A stretch of DNA of 64,000 bases from NCBI GenBank assembly GCA_000711775.1, contig ARYC01000820.1:1-64000 (forward strand), written 5' to 3'. A program made the position numbers and the translations under genes. The DNA comes from Oxytricha trifallax (Eukaryota > Ciliophora > Spirotrichea > Sporadotrichida > Oxytrichidae). Below, one piece after another: positions 1 through 12,538 of this stretch; position 1 is the stretch's first letter, and each line of letters opens with the position of its first letter. The notes under the pieces are model-generated. The model was not told where the DNA came from. It was given only the letters and a program-made list of their open reading frames with translations, and searched no databases.

Positions 1-1341
1 TTGAGCTTAAGAGCTCTAGAGTTTGAAGCTGAGGTCTTTAAAATTTAAGTTTAATACAAGAAGTAGAGTGCAGAGATAGGAGTTTAAATATAAGTTGAAT
101 TAGTTGAGCAAGATAAAGAACAACAACGAATAGAAAAAATTAAAACATTTTAATGTGAAGACTGCTAAAATTTCTTCTCAACTGAGTCAAGCTTGAAGAG
201 GCACATCAAAGAGGTACACTCTGGTAGAGCTAAGATCTACTTTAAGCATGATAAAATAGATGATAGATATTAGTGCACAACATGCATGAAGTCTTATACT
301 CACTCAGCCAAAGTAAAGAGGCATATGCAGAAGCATCATTTAAACGAATTCCTAATTAAAATGAGGAAACTTAAAAGCTTGTACCTGATAAAAGAAAAAA
401 TAACTCTCTAGAGTCATAAAGACAACAAGAGGAAAGACTCAAGAGGCAGAAGCGTTTTGAATCAATGAATCAGCCAGCAAATGGTACTCTTATAGCATGT
501 CTTTTAGAGAGAGCTATGTATATACCTGCATTGAATGCAACTGATATTGAAAGCTGTATTGAAAATTACTTGCATTTAGACCTGCCAAACAAGGCTAAGC
601 TTATAGTGGTTGATGAGTATGCTTACAAAGTATATCCTTTTAAATATCTCATTAAAAGCGAGCAGTATCAAAATAAATTTGCAAACGAATACATAATACT
701 GAGGGAGGCTTAGAAAAAATAGTTTAAGAACTTACTTAGACTTGATGGAGTTATTCTTGGGCATGGCTTTGCTGCATTAAGACTGAAAAAGTTTGAAATG
801 ACTTTGAGAGAGTATCTCTATCATAATAGATAACCAGATGATTTAAATGAGATACTGTCAGAAATGATTAAGGGTGTTTAAGAGCTTCATGAACTTGGGT
901 ATGTACATAGAGATTTGAAGCCTGAAAATGTTATGTTAAATCTCTGTCCATTAGAAATTGTAGTCATTGATTTCAACAGAGCAATAAGATAAAAAATAGT
1001 AACTTTGGCTAAGGTGCTTGGCACACCAGGATACTTTCCAATCACGGAGAAGTGGACTAATGGCTCTGTTTAATGGGATGTTTGGGCAGTTGCTGCAATA
1101 ATCTTAGAGTGCAATATGGAAAGTATGTCTTACATTGGAACAAAGCACGAAAAATAATCAATAAGTTTGGCTTCAACATATATAACAGGAAGATGTCTGC
1201 AATGAAATTAAAAGGCTTGTAGAGATGATAATCGTTAGAGCTCCAGCTTATCCAAGATAATCTTTAGAAGACATACATGAGCCACTCCAGAGAGCGAGAT
1301 TCAAGAGGTACCACAAAGATAAGCAGATAAAATTTGTTTGA
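1..1341 (+). CDS. TBE 57-kDa-type protein: C2H2 zinc fingers plus protein-kinase domain, 5' partial, frameshifted
   Basis: Read with TAA/TAG as Gln and TGA as stop. Two C2H2 fingers lie at about nt 154-216 and 274-340 (CEDC..H..H and CTTC..H..H). A kinase domain follows: a beta-3 lysine in AYKVYPF (near 633), an alpha-C Glu in FANEY, the catalytic loop VHRDLKPENVML (903-938), the metal-binding segment VIDFNRA (963-983), GTPGYFP, and a subdomain-IX-like WDVWAV. The usual DFG is DFN. The frame changes near 340-365 (after the second finger) and near 1130-1160, so the copy is probably inactive or has sequence errors. It ends at TGA 1339-1341. The visible ~446 codons fit a 57-kDa protein lacking its N-terminus. 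The function in TBE biology is unknown; zinc fingers suggest DNA binding and the HRD/Lys motifs suggest an ancestral active kinase. Confidence 0.85.
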
Positions 1342-1480
1342 ATTAAGTACACTAATAATAACTAAATATTCATTAAATTCACAAAAAACCTGCGTTTTCT
1401 CTACTAACCCCAATAAGACCCCAACTATACCCTACAAATCAAAGCACTTATAAACCTCACTAAGGGGTTTTGGGGTTTTG
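1..1480. mobile_element. TBE-type transposon, right end (left part outside window)
   Basis: The segment holds a zinc-finger/kinase gene running towards an end made of telomere-like repeat: GGGGTTTTGGGGTTTTG at 1464-1480, read inwards as CAAAACCCCAAAACCCC. The next three bases, AAT (1481-1483), fit the ANT target duplication known for TBE elements of Oxytricha. TBE elements are known to carry three genes (about 42-kDa transposase, 22-kDa protein, 57-kDa zinc-finger/kinase protein); only the 57-kDa type is inside the window. The other end and its duplication lie outside, so the duplication cannot be confirmed here. Confidence 0.9.
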
Positions 1481-1483
1481 AAT
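1383..1483 (+). repeat. TBE terminal inverted-repeat region with telomeric C4A4 tip and AAT target site
   Basis: The last ~100 bp of the TBE contain scattered C4 and C3 blocks and finish with two G4T4 units plus G (1464-1480). AAT follows directly. The size fits the ~78-bp TBE inverted repeats with 17 telomeric bases. The partner repeat is outside the window. Confidence 0.85.
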
Positions 1484-1693
1484 GTAAAATGGTGAAGCTA
1501 AAACCATTCTGAAACAATTGCAAAATAGCTTCTATTATAAATATATAAGTGCAAGAAATTATTAATAAAGTTCGATTAATCTCATTATTTGTTAATTAAT
1601 TAACAAGTTTTGTTTTATAAATTTATTGATTTTCATGTCATTTTGGATTTATGACTTTTATATTGCGCAACTATTAGTGTTTAGAATAAATAT

Positions 1694-2114
1694 TATTGTA
1701 GGAATACATTTGATTTGGGAAAATAATTTATAATTAATAAATCAACAATTTAAATTTGTGGCAGTTAACTTTCTGGAAACCATGACAATATGGTACTTGT
1801 TCGAAAGAGATTTTAAAATTAACTGGATTTTACTATTGGCGACAACCCTCTATCGCATCCCTGAAGAGAGATTACATGGCTTTAATTTCAGGTGATTTGT
1901 TTAGTTGTTTTTATTGTCAAAATTAAAGCCACGTAATCTCTCTTCAGGGATGCGATAGAGGGTTGTCGCCAATAGTAAAATCCAGTTAATTTTAAAATCT
2001 CTTTCGAACAAGTACCATATTGCCTTGGTTTCCAGAAAGTTAACTGCCACAAATTTAAATTGTTGATTTATTAATTATAAATTATTTTCCCAAATCAAAT
2101 GTATTCCTACAATA
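1694..2114. mobile_element. Foldback (MITE-like) element, family A, copy A1
   Basis: A 421-bp near-complete inverted repeat. The ends are TATTGTAGGAATAC and GTATTCCTACAATA. Moving inwards: TTTGGGAAAA, GGCAGTTAACTTTCTGGAAACC, GTACTTGTTCGAAAGAGA, ACTATTGGCG and CTATCGCATCCC, then a ~30-base loop near 1890-1920. It has no coding capacity. If the outer TA is the target site, the element is TA|TTGTAGG...CCTACAA|TA; TA belonging to the repeat cannot be excluded. Confidence 0.9.
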
Positions 2115-2392
2115 TTAAAAAAAATTAAGGGGGTAAATGACTTAAATAAATGATTTTCTTCTCAATAAATATATAAGATTAATCAAAACGGATATGTTTA
2201 TTTAATTTTAAGTTTTTTTTTGTTTAAAAAATTAAATAATCTCAATAAGCACTAAAACATTGTTTACTTTTAAACCCATTTTTCCTATTAATTTATTCTT
2301 TATGTTAGTATTTAATTATCAGATATTAAAATAATGACAGTTTTGATTAATCAAGAATTTTAAATTTCATATGTTTGGTATTTTATCGATAT

Positions 2393-2812
2393 TATTGTAG
2401 GAATACATTTGATTTGGGAAAAATAAATTAAAATAAATATGTATTCATCGTAATTATTGGCAGTTAACTTTCTGGAAACCTAGACAATATGGAACTTGTT
2501 TGAAAGAGAATTTAAAATTAGCTGGACTTTACTATTGGCGGTACCCCTCTATCGCATCCCAGAGAGAGATAACTCAACTTTAATTTTGGCATTAAAATCA
2601 ACTAAACAAATCACAAAAAATTAAAGTTGAGTTATCTCTCTCTGGGGATGCGATAGAGGGGTACCGCCAATAGTAAAGTCCAGCTAATTTTAAATTCTCT
2701 TTCAAACAAGTACCATATTGTCTAGGTTTCCAGAAAGTTAACTGCCAATAATTACGATGAATACATATTTATTTTAATTTATTTTTCCCAAATCAAATGT
2801 ATTCCTACAATA
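2393..2812. mobile_element. Foldback element, family A, copy A2
   Basis: A 420-bp palindrome with the same ends as A1 and the same internal blocks, including ACTATTGGCGGTACCCC and CTATCGCATCCC close to the loop (about 2585-2615). The arms are nearly perfect, suggesting a young copy or selection for pairing. It has no gene. Confidence 0.9.
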
Positions 2813-2963
2813 ATATTACTATAAATAATTTGACCAATTTTGAATGTATTACTATAATTATTAATATTACAAAAAAAAATTCTAAATCAAAAAATTAAAG
2901 TCAATTTTATATTTAATTCTAATTTACATAATTATAGAATTAAATTTTGAAAAATTTTAAATA

Positions 2964-3382
2964 TATTGTAGGAATTCATTCGAAATTGGGAAATTTATTT
3001 AAATTAAATTAATTATAAATCAAAATCTTGGCTGTTAAAGTTGGCCAATTTAAACTATCTTGGGTTCATTCGATAGAGAATTCAAAATTTGCTGGACTTT
3101 ATTATTGGCGGTACTATTTTATCGCATCCCTGGAGCGAGATAACTTGACTTTAATTAAACTCATCTAAATTCATTAAATTATACCCTAACATTAAAGTCA
3201 AGTTATCTCGCTCCAGGGATGCGATAAAATAGTACCGCCAATAATAAAGTCCAGCTAATTTTGAATTCTCTATCGAATGAGCCCAAGATCGTTTAAATTG
3301 GCCAACTTTAACTGCCAAGATTTTGATTTATAATTAATTTAATTTAAATTAATTTCCCAATTTCGAATGTATTCCTACAATA
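2964..3382. mobile_element. Foldback element, family A, copy A3 (subtype with GTTGGCCAA block)
   Basis: A 419-bp palindrome. The outer ends match A1/A2 (TATTGTAGGAATTC / GTATTCCTACAATA), but the subterminal block is GGCTGTTAAAGTTGGCCAA and the centre reads GGCGGTACTATTTTATCGC. It is the same layout with a diverged subtype that matches copy A6 best. The loop is near 3160-3190. Confidence 0.9.
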
Positions 3383-5275
3383 ATAAAAAGAAAAAAGAAA
3401 TTTGGAGATTGATCTAATTAATTCATTTTAGAAAATTAAAATATATTTTTATTTGGCACTATACAAAAATCATTATTCTAATTTGTTATATGTTGCTGGG
3501 ATAAATAAATTGTTGAATATTATTCTTATTAATCATTAATTTTATTATATTGATATGTATTTTTTATTAATAGTTTATTACGTGTAAATTAATGAAAAAT
3601 ATTAATAAAAATAAATTCAATGAGTGTAAGAAATAGATAAATTTGTCGATGTTGGCTCATTCGATAATTATTATTTAAAAAATGTTACTTTCATACTGCT
3701 GAGCTGTTTTTTTTAATGTGAAGAATGCTATTCTTATTGAAGGACTTAATTTATCAAATAAATATTCCAATAATAATTTAATATTTTTTAATTTTAAAAG
3801 TATTTAAAAATATTCAATCCAATTAGGCTTATTTAAATTGATTTTATAAATATAAAGGAGTTTTTTATTTGCTATAAAATATATAAATTTATTAAATTTC
3901 ATTCACTAATAATTTAACTTAATTTATGCTCATTGAATAAGTTGTCAATGATCATTAAACTTAATAAATTATAAGTAATAATTATTAATAATAATCTCAA
4001 TCAAATTTAGCAATTCTAATATAATGTCCTCACTCTTAAAGTTGTTATTTGATTTCTTAAAATTAAATTGTAATATATTATTTATTGATTTAATAGGTCC
4101 ACTTCAAAAAGATATAAAAAATAAAATTCAAATAAAAAAAACGGTAATCATTCGAGATGAAATTGAAAATATATAAAATTTAATTATACAAAATAATTTA
4201 CTCCCTCAAGATCTAAGCAATAAGTATAATTATAATAAATTTATTTAATAAAAATATAAAGCATATTATTTTTTACTTAAAATAATAACTAGTATTTTTA
4301 TATTTTAAATTAATTAAATTGAAATAAATAATTAATAATAATATAAATATTAATGAATATTTTATTACATAGTAATAAATAAATATAAACTTCATATAAG
4401 TAATAATTAGACAAGTATTAAATATTTTGTAATAAATAACAATATTGAGTGAAGTTCAATTCGATTTTTATTGCATATGCCTGTATTTATATATTCAACA
4501 ATTCTAAATCTATACACATTTAAAAAATCATCAAATACTTATAAAAATTTATTCTATTACCTTTATTTATTTTCAATATTCTAAAAGACAAAATATTTAT
4601 GATAATAAAGATCTGTTAAATTTGCATAGAGTTCATATTCATGAAAATCTCTTTGATATTTATGAATCGAAAAATGACTTAATTTAACTTTATATAGTCT
4701 AGTATATCTGCTATACAATTAAAATTCAATAATTAATATATTATTTTTACTTTTTAAAATAATAATATATTTTATTAATGATCAATTAAATTAATATTAT
4801 ACTAATTAATTTTATGAATATTCATGGTATAATATAATAAAATGTAAACTAGAGTGAGAAAAGGAAAATTTGTATTTATATACTATAATAAGAGGGCAAT
4901 ATATTAATGTAAAATATTTCATCTAATATAATTAATTAAAAAAAGTTCAATCCAGATTTGCTCAGCTATATTATATAGAGTGTTAAATAATACTAAATAT
5001 ATATATATATACTTATATAATAAATATATTTTTTCAATTAAATGAAACAATATAATATCAAAATAAATAATTTAAATATTTTATTTTATAGAAATAATAT
5101 AAGTTTTTAAAATGAAAAAAAAAAGAATAAACTATGTGATAACTTAGAACTGTATCTCATATTTTTTTTAATTAACTCTACACTATCTGGATCATTTATT
5201 AATAATTTCAACTTTTTTTGAAAATAAAATATCTCCCGCTAACCTTTTGGTTACTTTAATTTTAATTAAAATAAC
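3383..5275. other. AT-rich DNA, no gene seen
   Basis: Very AT-rich sequence with short runs of A and T and a (TA)n tract near 4999-5010. I see no coding-like peptide, RNA gene or long repeat. Probably germline-limited spacer. Confidence 0.6.
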
Positions 5276-5873
5276 GGGGGGGGGCGGGCAACACATGAAC
5301 CAGTATATTATTTTCATATTTCAACCTCCCTAAAAGCTATATAAATGCACGACTAAGATCAAATAAGGGGCAATAAACATAATACAGCAATAAAAATAGG
5401 TATAGTCAACTCAATCAGGTCCAAATGATCTAGTTTATTCATTAAAAAATAATATTAAAATTAAATTTTTTCAAAAATATTTTGTAATTATTTCTTGATT
5501 TTCGAGTTAACTAAATGTTGTACAAGCTTTATCCCAACTCGTCACCCATTTAATTAAAGGAAGTATATCTCACTTTTAGTTTAGCATGCTTATATATATA
5601 TATTAAATGGGTGACGAGTTGGGATAAAGCTTGTACAACATTTAGTTAACTCGAAAATCAAGAAATAATTACAAAATATTTTTGAAAAAATTTAATTTTA
5701 ATATTATTTTTTAATGAATAAACTAGATCATTTGGAGCTGATTGAGTTGACTATACCTATTTTTATTGCTGTATTATGTTTATTGCCCCTTATTTGATCT
5801 TTGTCGTGCATTTATATAGCTTTTAGGGAGGTTGAAATATGAAAATAATATACTGGTTCATGTGTTGCCCCCC
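5276..5873. mobile_element. Foldback element B with G-run tip
   Basis: The arms (about 5285-5554 and 5601-5870) are near-perfect inverted copies around a ~46-base loop with a (TA)n stretch. The ends read GGGCAACACATGAACC; the left tip is extended by a run of nine G (5276-5284), the right tip by C6. The inner edge reads CAACTCGTCACCCATTTAAT. It has no coding capacity and is unrelated by eye to family A. Confidence 0.85.
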
Positions 5874-6309
5874 AAAATTACATTATAAGTATTAACTACA
5901 AAATAGTTCGTTTTAAATTGAAAATTAACATATTATACTTTAAACATAAGCAAGAGTAAATTTATTATTTATAATAAATAATAATTTGAATAATTAAAAT
6001 TATAAATTTGCCAAAAATATCTGTTTTTATGATTTTGTTATCAAAAGAATAGTTTTTCAATTTATTTACTATATAATAATATTAAATTTCTATATAATTT
6101 TTTCACTCTTTAGTTTTAACTTCCATAAAGATTTTAGTTGGTAGTTTAAATTAGGAAACAAATTATTTTTAAAATAATTAAATACCATAATTTATAAATA
6201 ATTTAAATTTTATATAAAGTTTATTTTCAGAATAAATGATATAAAATTGAAAATTATTAAATATATTGCCGAGAGCGAAGTTTTAAAACAGTTTTTATAG
6301 CAATAATAT
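5874..6309. other. AT-rich spacer, no gene seen
   Basis: AT-rich sequence between foldbacks B and A4. Nothing recognisable. Confidence 0.55.
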
Positions 6310-6727
6310 TATTGTAAGAATACATTTATATGGGAAAAATATTTATAATTAACAAATTAAATAATTAAAATCGTGGCAGTTAACAATTTGGAAACCCTGA
6401 CAATATGGTACTTGTTCGAAAGAGAATTCAAAATCAGCTGGACTTTACTATTGGCGGTACCCCTCTATCGCATTCCTAGATCGAGAAACGAACTTTAATT
6501 TTGAGTGATTTGTTTAGGTAAATTTAATGCAAAAATTAAAGTTCGTTTATCTCGTTTCAGGGATGTGATAGAGGGGTACCGCCAATAATAAAGTCCAGCT
6601 GATTTTGAATTCTCTTTAGAACAAGTAACATATTGTCAGGGTTTACAAATTGTTAACTGCCACGATTTTAATTATTTAATTTATTAATTATAAATATTTT
6701 TCCCAAATCAAATGTATTCCTACAATA
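6310..6727. mobile_element. Foldback element, family A, copy A4
   Basis: A 418-bp palindrome. The left tip TATTGTAAGAATAC has one change and the subterminal TTTGGG is reduced to ATGGG; the right tip is intact (GTATTCCTACAATA). The centre holds ACTATTGGCGGTACCCC and CTATCGCAT as in A2. Several arm mismatches near the loop (about 6475-6560) show moderate ageing. Confidence 0.85.
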
Positions 6728-8226
6728 GAGCAATTAAAATTTGAATGTAAAACAACTAATTTTAAATGCGTAGAATTATGTAAGAAACGAGCTCTTTAAA
6801 TTTTGGTTTTGAAACTTCTTTATTTCTATAAAATTTTCTTGTGTTGCCTAAATATATTTTACTTAGTTTTTATATTTCCTCTATTTCTTTATTTTCCACT
6901 AGTGTTTAGTTAGAATTACAATAACCAAAAAATCGATTCATAAAAATAATTATTGGTTTAATTTTTTACATGTAACTTTTATTAGTATTATGGTAATGAT
7001 AAATCTAAATTAAAAGATAAATGAAGAAGAAAACTGTATATAAATTTATGACAACGATATAATTTGATAGTTTTATTTGCCATTAACTATCTATATTAGT
7101 CAAAATTAAATGTGTTGAATAATTTATAATATTAAATTTAGGGTCAAATGATTTTCCTAAAATATTTATTTTTTCATAGACTATGAAATTTTTCTGATCA
7201 CCTAATTTTAACTCTACAAGTATTAATAAGATATATTTCCTTCAATACTCTATGGATTATTCTTTTATATTATAAATTCATTTGGTCTTTCAAGCAGTAC
7301 TGCTTTGAAAACAAAGGAACTTTGAACTTATCAATTTTAAGATAATCTTGTCTTCAAATCATAATTATATAAGCCTTGAAGACTTATTAGTGAGAATAAT
7401 AATCCTTAAATTTTGAAAAATTAAAAAGGAAAGATACCTGCCATAGTTATAATATGCATTTTTAGATCTTAAATTATGTTTCTAGGAACTTTATTTTATT
7501 TAAATTAAATGCCAACTATTAATTTAATTAAGTTCAAATAACGGAAATTTATTGATTTTTTAATTAAAAAAATTATTTGTAATTTTTTCACACAATTATT
7601 TAATAATAATAATTAAATTCTATCAGCATTCAAAAATCTCATGACATAATTTTATAATAATTCATTTTTTAAGGTTCAATTAAAAACTGAAATTAAAATT
7701 AATCGAGACGATAAATTTTAATTTTGATTTATAGATTTTTATAAATTTTTAGTTTACTCTGATTTAAAAAGATTTCTTATGCATAAAAATACAATTTGTT
7801 TAACAATTTATTTTAGAAAATGCAATTCATATAAGATTGCCTATAATAGAAATAGATTCTAATCATTATAATTAAACTAATATTTTTATTATCTAAATTC
7901 TTAGCAAATGCTTTGTTTCCTTTACATATATTTATTTTTACAAATTGATTATTTTAATGCTTTCAATAAATTCCAAATTTTCTATAAATTCTGTTTTTAA
8001 TAGCAGAATTTGCCAATTCTTATTTTTGTGCGACTGATATTTCAGATAATTATAGGTGTTTTTAATGTTATACCGAGCTTTGATTTTTAAAAAGTATATT
8101 TATCTATTTCATTTAAGTTTTTGAATTATTTAGACTAAGATATTGGTAACTATGTTAATCCCAACAAGTATAATTTGAAATAAAATTCAAGTTTAAAGAA
8201 TATCTGTGCGATTGCTGATATTATAT
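6728..8226. other. AT-rich DNA, no supported gene
   Basis: Mostly AT-rich. The patch 7240-7450 is slightly less AT-rich but gives no convincing frame on either strand. No repeats of note. Confidence 0.5.
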
Positions 8227-8642
8227 TATTGTAGGAATACATTTGATTTTGGAAAATGATTTATAATAAATTAATTAGAAATTAAATAAGTGGAGTTAAC
8301 TTTCTGTAAACCTTGGCATTTTGGTACTTGTTCGAAAAAAGAATTTAATATTATCCTGATTTACTTTAGGCAGGACCCTTTGTCACATCTCTTAATCAAC
8401 ATAAATCGAGCTTGTTTTTTAGGTCATTTGTTTAGTTGATTATGTTGCTAAAATTGAAATCAAATAATCTTGCTTATAATATAAAATAAAGGGGATTACC
8501 AAAAGTAAAGTCCACTTAATTTTTATTCTCTGTCGAACAAGTTCCATATTGCCTTGGTTACAAGAAAATTAGCTGCCATTAATTTATATGTTTATCAATT
8601 AGTTATTAATATTTTCCCTCTAAATGAATATAATCCACAATT
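8227..8642. mobile_element. Foldback element, family A, copy A5 (decayed)
   Basis: The left tip TATTGTAGGAATAC and TTTGATTTTGG are clear, but the right tip has decayed (ATAATCCACAATT). The arms pair only patchily, and the central GGCGG/CTATCGCATCCC blocks are eroded. It is the oldest of the A copies, showing that the family has been active over a long period. Confidence 0.75.
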
Positions 8643-9820
8643 TTATAAAGTGCGAAATTTAAATTATATCTGACTTTGTACAAAGCTCTAAAAAATTATA
8701 ATTTTTAAAAGATTAATTATATATTGGCAAAAATTAAAATAAATTATAATATAATAGTTGTGATAATTCAAATTTCACTCTGCAAAACAAACTAAAGAAT
8801 GCTATGTAAGAATAGAAAAAAATAAAAAATTACAATAAAATAAATTATAATTTATTTAAAACAAATAGATTAATTAAATATTCAAGCTCACTTAGATTTA
8901 TATTTTCTAATTAATAGCCAAATTAAGATCCTATATATAATTTCAAATAAAATAATCATAATATCTATTTATGCAAAATTATGGCTTGAAATAGAGGGAA
9001 TAAATGTTTTCCCTAATCATTCATTAAAAATAATGAATATATAATTAATTTTATATATTTATATATTATTAAATCAATAAAGATAAGTAAAGCTTTAAAT
9101 AAAATAAAAATATAAATTATTATAATTTAAATGAAATATATTCAACAGTTGCAATCTCAAGTAATCTATTTTATGACTACTCATGAATAAATTCTAAAAC
9201 ATAATTATTATTATCATTTTCTTTATAAAATATCACAAAGATAAATATCGTATTTTTATTTATATATTATGAATTTCATTATCTTGTTTCTTAATTTTCA
9301 TTGAATATTTTATTGAAATTGTATTTTTAGTTTGTTATATTCAATCAGTATAGAGAAGCTTAAGAAAAGAAGAATAAGTATTTATAATTAAATAATAATA
9401 ATTAACTCTAAATTCCTCAACCAAACTTAATAACAAAAAAATTAAATAATTCTTAAAAAATATAAATTTATTATTATAATAATTTAATTTAAAATATAGT
9501 TTAAAATATTCATCTTTGTAATCATGACGTTCTTTTTCATTCCAATTTAAAATTAGGAAAACTCTTTAAATTGCTAATGCATGCTAAATACTCTGAAATG
9601 CTTTTTATAATATAACTTAAAATATAAAGAAATTTATTTTAAAAATTGGAATATATTTAAAAGAATGTTTAATTGATAACAATATAATTATTAGATTTTA
9701 CAATTATTCGAAATATTATTATAAATAGAATGATTTTTATTTTAAATAAATGCCCATACCTTTGATCGCAATTTATATATAGAGTTATAAAGAATTAAAT
9801 AATAAACAAAAAAGAATAAT
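8643..9820. other. AT-rich DNA, no gene seen
   Basis: AT-rich throughout; no coding-like frame or repeat found. Confidence 0.55.
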
Positions 9821-9839
9821 TTTCTAATGGGTGTTGATA

Positions 9840-9972
9840 CCGGGACGTCCCAGGAAAATCAGGACGTCCCAGGATCACCAGGACGTCCCAGGATCACCAG
9901 GACGTCCCAGGATCACCATGACGTCCCAGGATCACCAGGACGTCCCAGGATTACCAGGACGTCCCAGAATAT
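9840..9972 (+). repeat. Tandem GGACGTCCCAGGATCACCA array (left arm of element I)
   Basis: Seven units of about 19 bp, each with the palindromic core GGACGTCC (one reads TGACGTCC). Spacers are mostly CAGGATCACCA. The array lies immediately inside the 13-bp tip. Confidence 0.9.
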
Positions 9973-11416
9973 ATATTAATTAAAAAAAAATAAAAATAAC
10001 ACGAGGTATCACAAAATGATTCTGTAAGAATCTTATTAGGATGGGTCAAGGGGTGTTACCCCAAACGGTGTTAGGAAGGACAAGAGTCCATACTTCTATA
10101 TCAAATCAAAATAATTAGCAGGAGTGGTCAAGAGGCGTTAGCACTTTTTGAAGAATCGGAGTCAACTCCTCTGAAAATACTTTTTAAAGGTGTTATGTAT
10201 GAATAAGTGAAAAAACAATATTTAAACGTTTATAATTAATTAATTTAAATACACATGGAATCATTTTAATAAAAAATCATACAAGATCACATAGTACATG
10301 TTTTATAAGGATGTGACATACTATCAATTAATATTTGTCGTTTGAAATTCTAATCATAACTCCTTTTCAAGTATTCTTTATCAGAAAAATATATATATTA
10401 TGCTTTTTTGATTGTGATATTGACCAATATCGCACTTATAAACTATTAAAAATGGTTTAAAATATTATTGTCCTAATACAAACACTTTGAAAGTATTGCG
10501 AGAGATCCTGTTTAATTATTTTCCTTATATTTGAAATTTTAGTGAAACTTTTGATGATATATAATATAGTATTCAGATCATAAATATGTGGTGAATCTGT
10601 AAATTAATTTTTTTGTGATGTTAGAGGAATTATTAAGACCTAATTAAACCTTGAGCAAGATAGCTTTCTATTACATAGTCGTGTACAGATGAATGAGACT
10701 TTAAAAATTAAGAAAATAATTAATTTTTATTTATTTAAAATCAAGAAATTTTTTAAATATATCTAAAGTATGGCATTCTGTAATCTTATTATAAAAAAAT
10801 AAATTCAAAATTAATAAAGAATTTTCCAACAAAAATAAAAAAAAATGCTTAATGAATTTTTGTAATTATTGATAATAATATTTGTGCAATATTTAATTTT
10901 TATATTAGATTATTAACTAATTATAGGATATTTCTAAACAAGATATGTTATACAATTAAATAAATGAGAAATTTTTCCAATTTTTGATTAGCGAAATATA
11001 TTAGAATTGGAAAAATTAATTATAATTAAAATATTTTATCTTTAATCTTACATAAAAAAAAAGTGCATGCAACATTTATTTATCAACTATTATTCATAAA
11101 ATAAATTGGTTATTATAACTTTTTTTTTATAGAACAACACTAAAAACATTCAAATTGATTAAAGCTTTATATTAAACTCAAGTAATATTAAACTTAAAAT
11201 AAAACACACACATTGTAAAATTTGTATGATAAATTTTGTTATTAAATAAAACATATTTTATAAAATAATATGTATTTCAGCAATATGAAAAATCATATTT
11301 AAATCAATAAGTTTATTATATTAAGCTTTTTTCAAGCAACATTTCTTTGATTATTATTTATAATTAATAAGAATTTATATTTAAAAGAAATAGTAATTTT
11401 ATTTTTTTAACTAATA
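9973..11416. other. Interior of element I, no gene recognised
   Basis: The first 230 bp (about 10015-10200) are less AT-rich and hold two loosely similar modules with GGTCAAGRGG-like blocks (near 10036 and 10127), followed by GAGTCC / GGAGTCAACTCC. They faintly resemble box A/box B of tRNA-derived sequences, but no cloverleaf could be folded by eye. The rest is AT-rich filler. Confidence 0.4.
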
Positions 11417-11579
11417 TATATTCTGGGACGTCCTGGTAATCATGGGACGTCCTGATGATCCTGGGACGTCCTGATAGTCTGGGACGTCCTGATGAACCTG
11501 GGACGTCATGGTGATCCTGGGACGTCCTGATATTCTTGGGACGTCCTGATTTTCCTGGGACGTCCCGGTATCAACACCC
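11417..11579 (-). repeat. Tandem GGGACGTCCTG array (right arm of element I)
   Basis: Eight units in inverted orientation to the left array, spacers more variable (GATGATCCT, GATAGTCT, GATATTCTT). One unit has GACGTCAT. Unit number and spacers differ from the left arm, so arrays evolve independently while the GACGTC core is kept. Confidence 0.9.
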
Positions 11580-11587
11580 TTTCTAAT

Positions 11588-12475
11588 TAATTTAAATAAT
11601 AAATTTCCATTCAAATTATAAATTTAATATCCTATAAATTTAAATAATTATTTATTAATTTATTCATTAAAATTAATAACAATAAAGATAATATTTAATT
11701 TTCTTAATTATAAGGTATTCTAAATTGAATAATAAAATATTCAGAAATATTCAATACTCATTATATGCTGATTATTAGGGTTTAAGTAATTTGTTGAGTG
11801 TTTTTATAATAATTTATATGATGTTTTTAAGTTAATAATCGTAATACACAGATATTTTTATATAAATTAAATAAATTACAAATCATGGTACAGCTTATTG
11901 TATTATCAGTACATTATATAAAAAATGAGAACATTTATAATGTATAATTTATCAATAAATTAATCAAAAAGTAGTATAAATAAAACATATTCTTTATACT
12001 AAATTTTTCATTAGTAAATTTATCATGCAACTCTCTGGATAATTTTTTGGATATTTTCTATTTAAAAAGATTTCAATTATTTTTCAAAACATATTTATAT
12101 ACTAATATAGTATTAAATCTAGATAAAATATTGTAGTTTTTTTTATCCTTAAGACCCCTTTATCTGAAATTTAATAAATAAATTTAAGGCATTAAACTAT
12201 ATTTGAGTTGGCAGACTTACCATTATGAAGTTCAGATGTTTTAAACAATTAAATTCATTATATTAATTAAGAAATTTTAATAAAAAATTAAAATACTTAT
12301 CTTAATAATTATATTGTATTCATTTTAATTAAAACATTTTATATTAAAGATTTATTAAAAGTAATTAACATAATTTCAAACAATTTTAAATTATTTAAAT
12401 TGTTTTATATATTATTTAATAAATGTAACTTTAATTAAATTAAATAATAATAATAATAATAATAATATGATCACA
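11588..12475. other. AT-rich spacer with (AAT)n microsatellite
   Basis: AT-rich sequence ending in an AAT/TAA microsatellite at about 12446-12469, directly before the LINE relic. Confidence 0.6.
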
Positions 12476-12538
12476 TTGAGGTCTCTGGGGACCCCCGATC
12501 TAAAATATGTTTAATATATATATAAGGGTCAAGCCCTT

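Larger units (their letters stand above)
9821..11587. mobile_element. Element I: 1.75-kb TIR element with 8-bp target duplication
   Basis: The outer ends are GGGTGTTGATACC (9829-9841) and GGTATCAACACCC (11567-11579). TTTCTAAT occurs directly outside both ends (9821-9828 and 11580-11587), a perfect 8-bp duplication that fixes the boundaries. The inverted repeats consist largely of tandem ~19-bp units around GGACGTCC. An 8-bp duplication occurs in hAT, P and Merlin-type DNA transposons, but the tips do not match a superfamily I can name. The interior shows no transposase, so it is likely non-autonomous. Confidence 0.85.

Noticed and set aside
9840..9972. CRISPR array
   Set aside because: Repeats are short, contiguous and palindromic, spacers are nearly identical, the array is mirrored at the other end of an element, and the organism is eukaryotic.
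11411..11614. 67-codon minus-strand ORF over the GACGTC array
   Set aside because: It only translates the tandem repeat of element I; the periodic peptide reflects the DNA repeat.
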